The notes under the pieces are model-generated. The model did no database searches, was not told the origin of the DNA, and saw only the letters and a program-made list of their open reading frames with translations. Positions 6,396 to 6,888 of a stretch of 6,888 nt of DNA are shown here, piece by piece (positions within the stretch are counted from its first letter, which is position 1; each line of letters opens with the position of its first letter). Made by a program: the position numbers and the translations under genes. The stretch spans positions 1 to 6,888 of the forward strand of contig JAGWYI010000228.1 in NCBI GenBank assembly GCA_018969455.1, written 5' to 3'. The stretch is from Bacteroidota bacterium (GTDB lineage: Bacteria; Bacteroidota; Bacteroidia; Chitinophagales; Saprospiraceae).

Positions 6396-6888
6396 ATAAT
6401 TCAATGGTAAAAATGGTTCCTGCTGGTTTATTATCACTGATGCTGATGCTTCCCTGGTGCGCGCGCACCACGTGACGCACAATGTATAAGCCCAAACCGG
6501 TACCTGTACTTTGCCTTGTTTCTTCGTTTCCAATTCGATAAAACTTTTCAAATACGGCATTTTTTTCGGCATCGGGTATGCCTTTACCATTGTCGATAAT
6601 GCGAAAACGTACTTTTTGAGAAGGCAATTTTTCGATAAAAAATCGGATATATGCCGGGGGATTGGTGTATTTTGCTGCATTTTCGAGCAAATTGAGAATC
6701 ACAGAAGTGATTGCCACCCGATCGGCCTGGATTTCAATTAATTCCGAGGGGGCATCAATTTCGAATTGAGCCATGGGAAATCGTACTTTCAAGCCTTCGA
6801 TACACTCCCGTGCGACTTGCACCAAATCGACAGATTCGTATATTGGGCGCCAATTATCTTCCAGGCGGGCAGCGAGCAACAAGCCTTC
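6394..6888 (-). CDS. Sensor histidine kinase, C-terminal part (5' end beyond the window)
   Basis: This is the ATP-binding HATPase_c domain of a two-component sensor kinase, which would phosphorylate its own His and pass the phosphate to a response regulator. The frame is open to the right edge (first codons read EGLLLAARLED, typical of the end of the second HisKA helix), so the phospho-accepting His and any sensor or membrane domain lie outside. The N-box NLLENAAKYTNP has its conserved Asn near 6681. The G1 box DNGKGIP is near 6594, the F-box FEKFYRIGNE follows, and the G2 box GTGLGLYIVRHVV is near 6504. The protein ends with GTIFTIEL soon after the final strand. All ATP-site motifs are intact. 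It shares a 6-bp junction with queE, so the two are probably one transcript. The stimulus and cognate regulator cannot be told from this fragment. Confidence 0.93.
   Translation of the reverse strand, partial: EGLLLAARLEDNWRPIYESVDLVQVARECIEGLKVRFPMAQFEIDAPSELIEIQADRVAITSVILNLLENAAKYTNPPAYIRFFIEKLPSQKVRFRIIDNGKGIPDAEKNAVFEKFYRIGNEETRQSTGTGLGLYIVRHVVRAHQGSISISDNKPAGTIFTIEL

Noticed and set aside
1..6888. CRISPR array, tRNA or rRNA genes, insertion sequence or phage attachment site
   Set aside because: I saw no regularly spaced long repeats, cloverleaf-like segments, transposase motifs or flanking duplications by eye.

Overview
The window most likely comes from the chromosome of a member of the Bacteroidota (Bacteroidetes). 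The evidence is an mreC-mreD-pbp2 cell-shape cluster of the Bacteroidota type, a small single-pass membrane protein that I recognise from that phylum, near absence of Shine-Dalgarno sequences, and a TAnnTTTG-type -7 promoter box just ahead of one gene. A Saprospiria/Chitinophagia-like lineage is possible, but I cannot prove a genus from sequence alone.

Layout. Positions 1-3392 (+ strand) hold the cell-elongation (elongasome) genes: the 3' part of mreC (its start lies upstream of the window), mreD overlapping it by 11 bp, and pbp2/mrdA 26 bp further on. Positions 3393-3704 hold no convincing gene. This gap has a run of degenerate GGAT units, a nested inverted repeat, and a short amber-interrupted reading frame on the minus strand. 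A candidate promoter there precedes a GPH/MelB-like cation:solute symporter gene at 3705-5093 (+). That gene ends base-to-base against the stop codon of a small convergent membrane protein gene (5094-5483, -). A 145-bp spacer separates this from queE (5629-6387, -), which follows the 3' part of a sensor histidine kinase gene (6394-6888, -) after only 6 bp.

Function. MreC and MreD are membrane parts of the scaffold that couples MreB to peptidoglycan synthesis, and PBP2 is the transpeptidase it controls. Their coupled arrangement fits one transcript, but rodA, often the next gene, does not follow. QueE makes 7-carboxy-7-deazaguanine, an intermediate towards queuosine; no other queuosine gene is in view. 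The kinase fragment and queE are almost certainly cotranscribed, but I see no functional link between them.

Most of the window is ordinary housekeeping sequence, and I see no convincing evidence of an undescribed multi-gene system. The least explained part is the 312-bp gap after pbp2, followed by the zero-spacing convergent gene pair.
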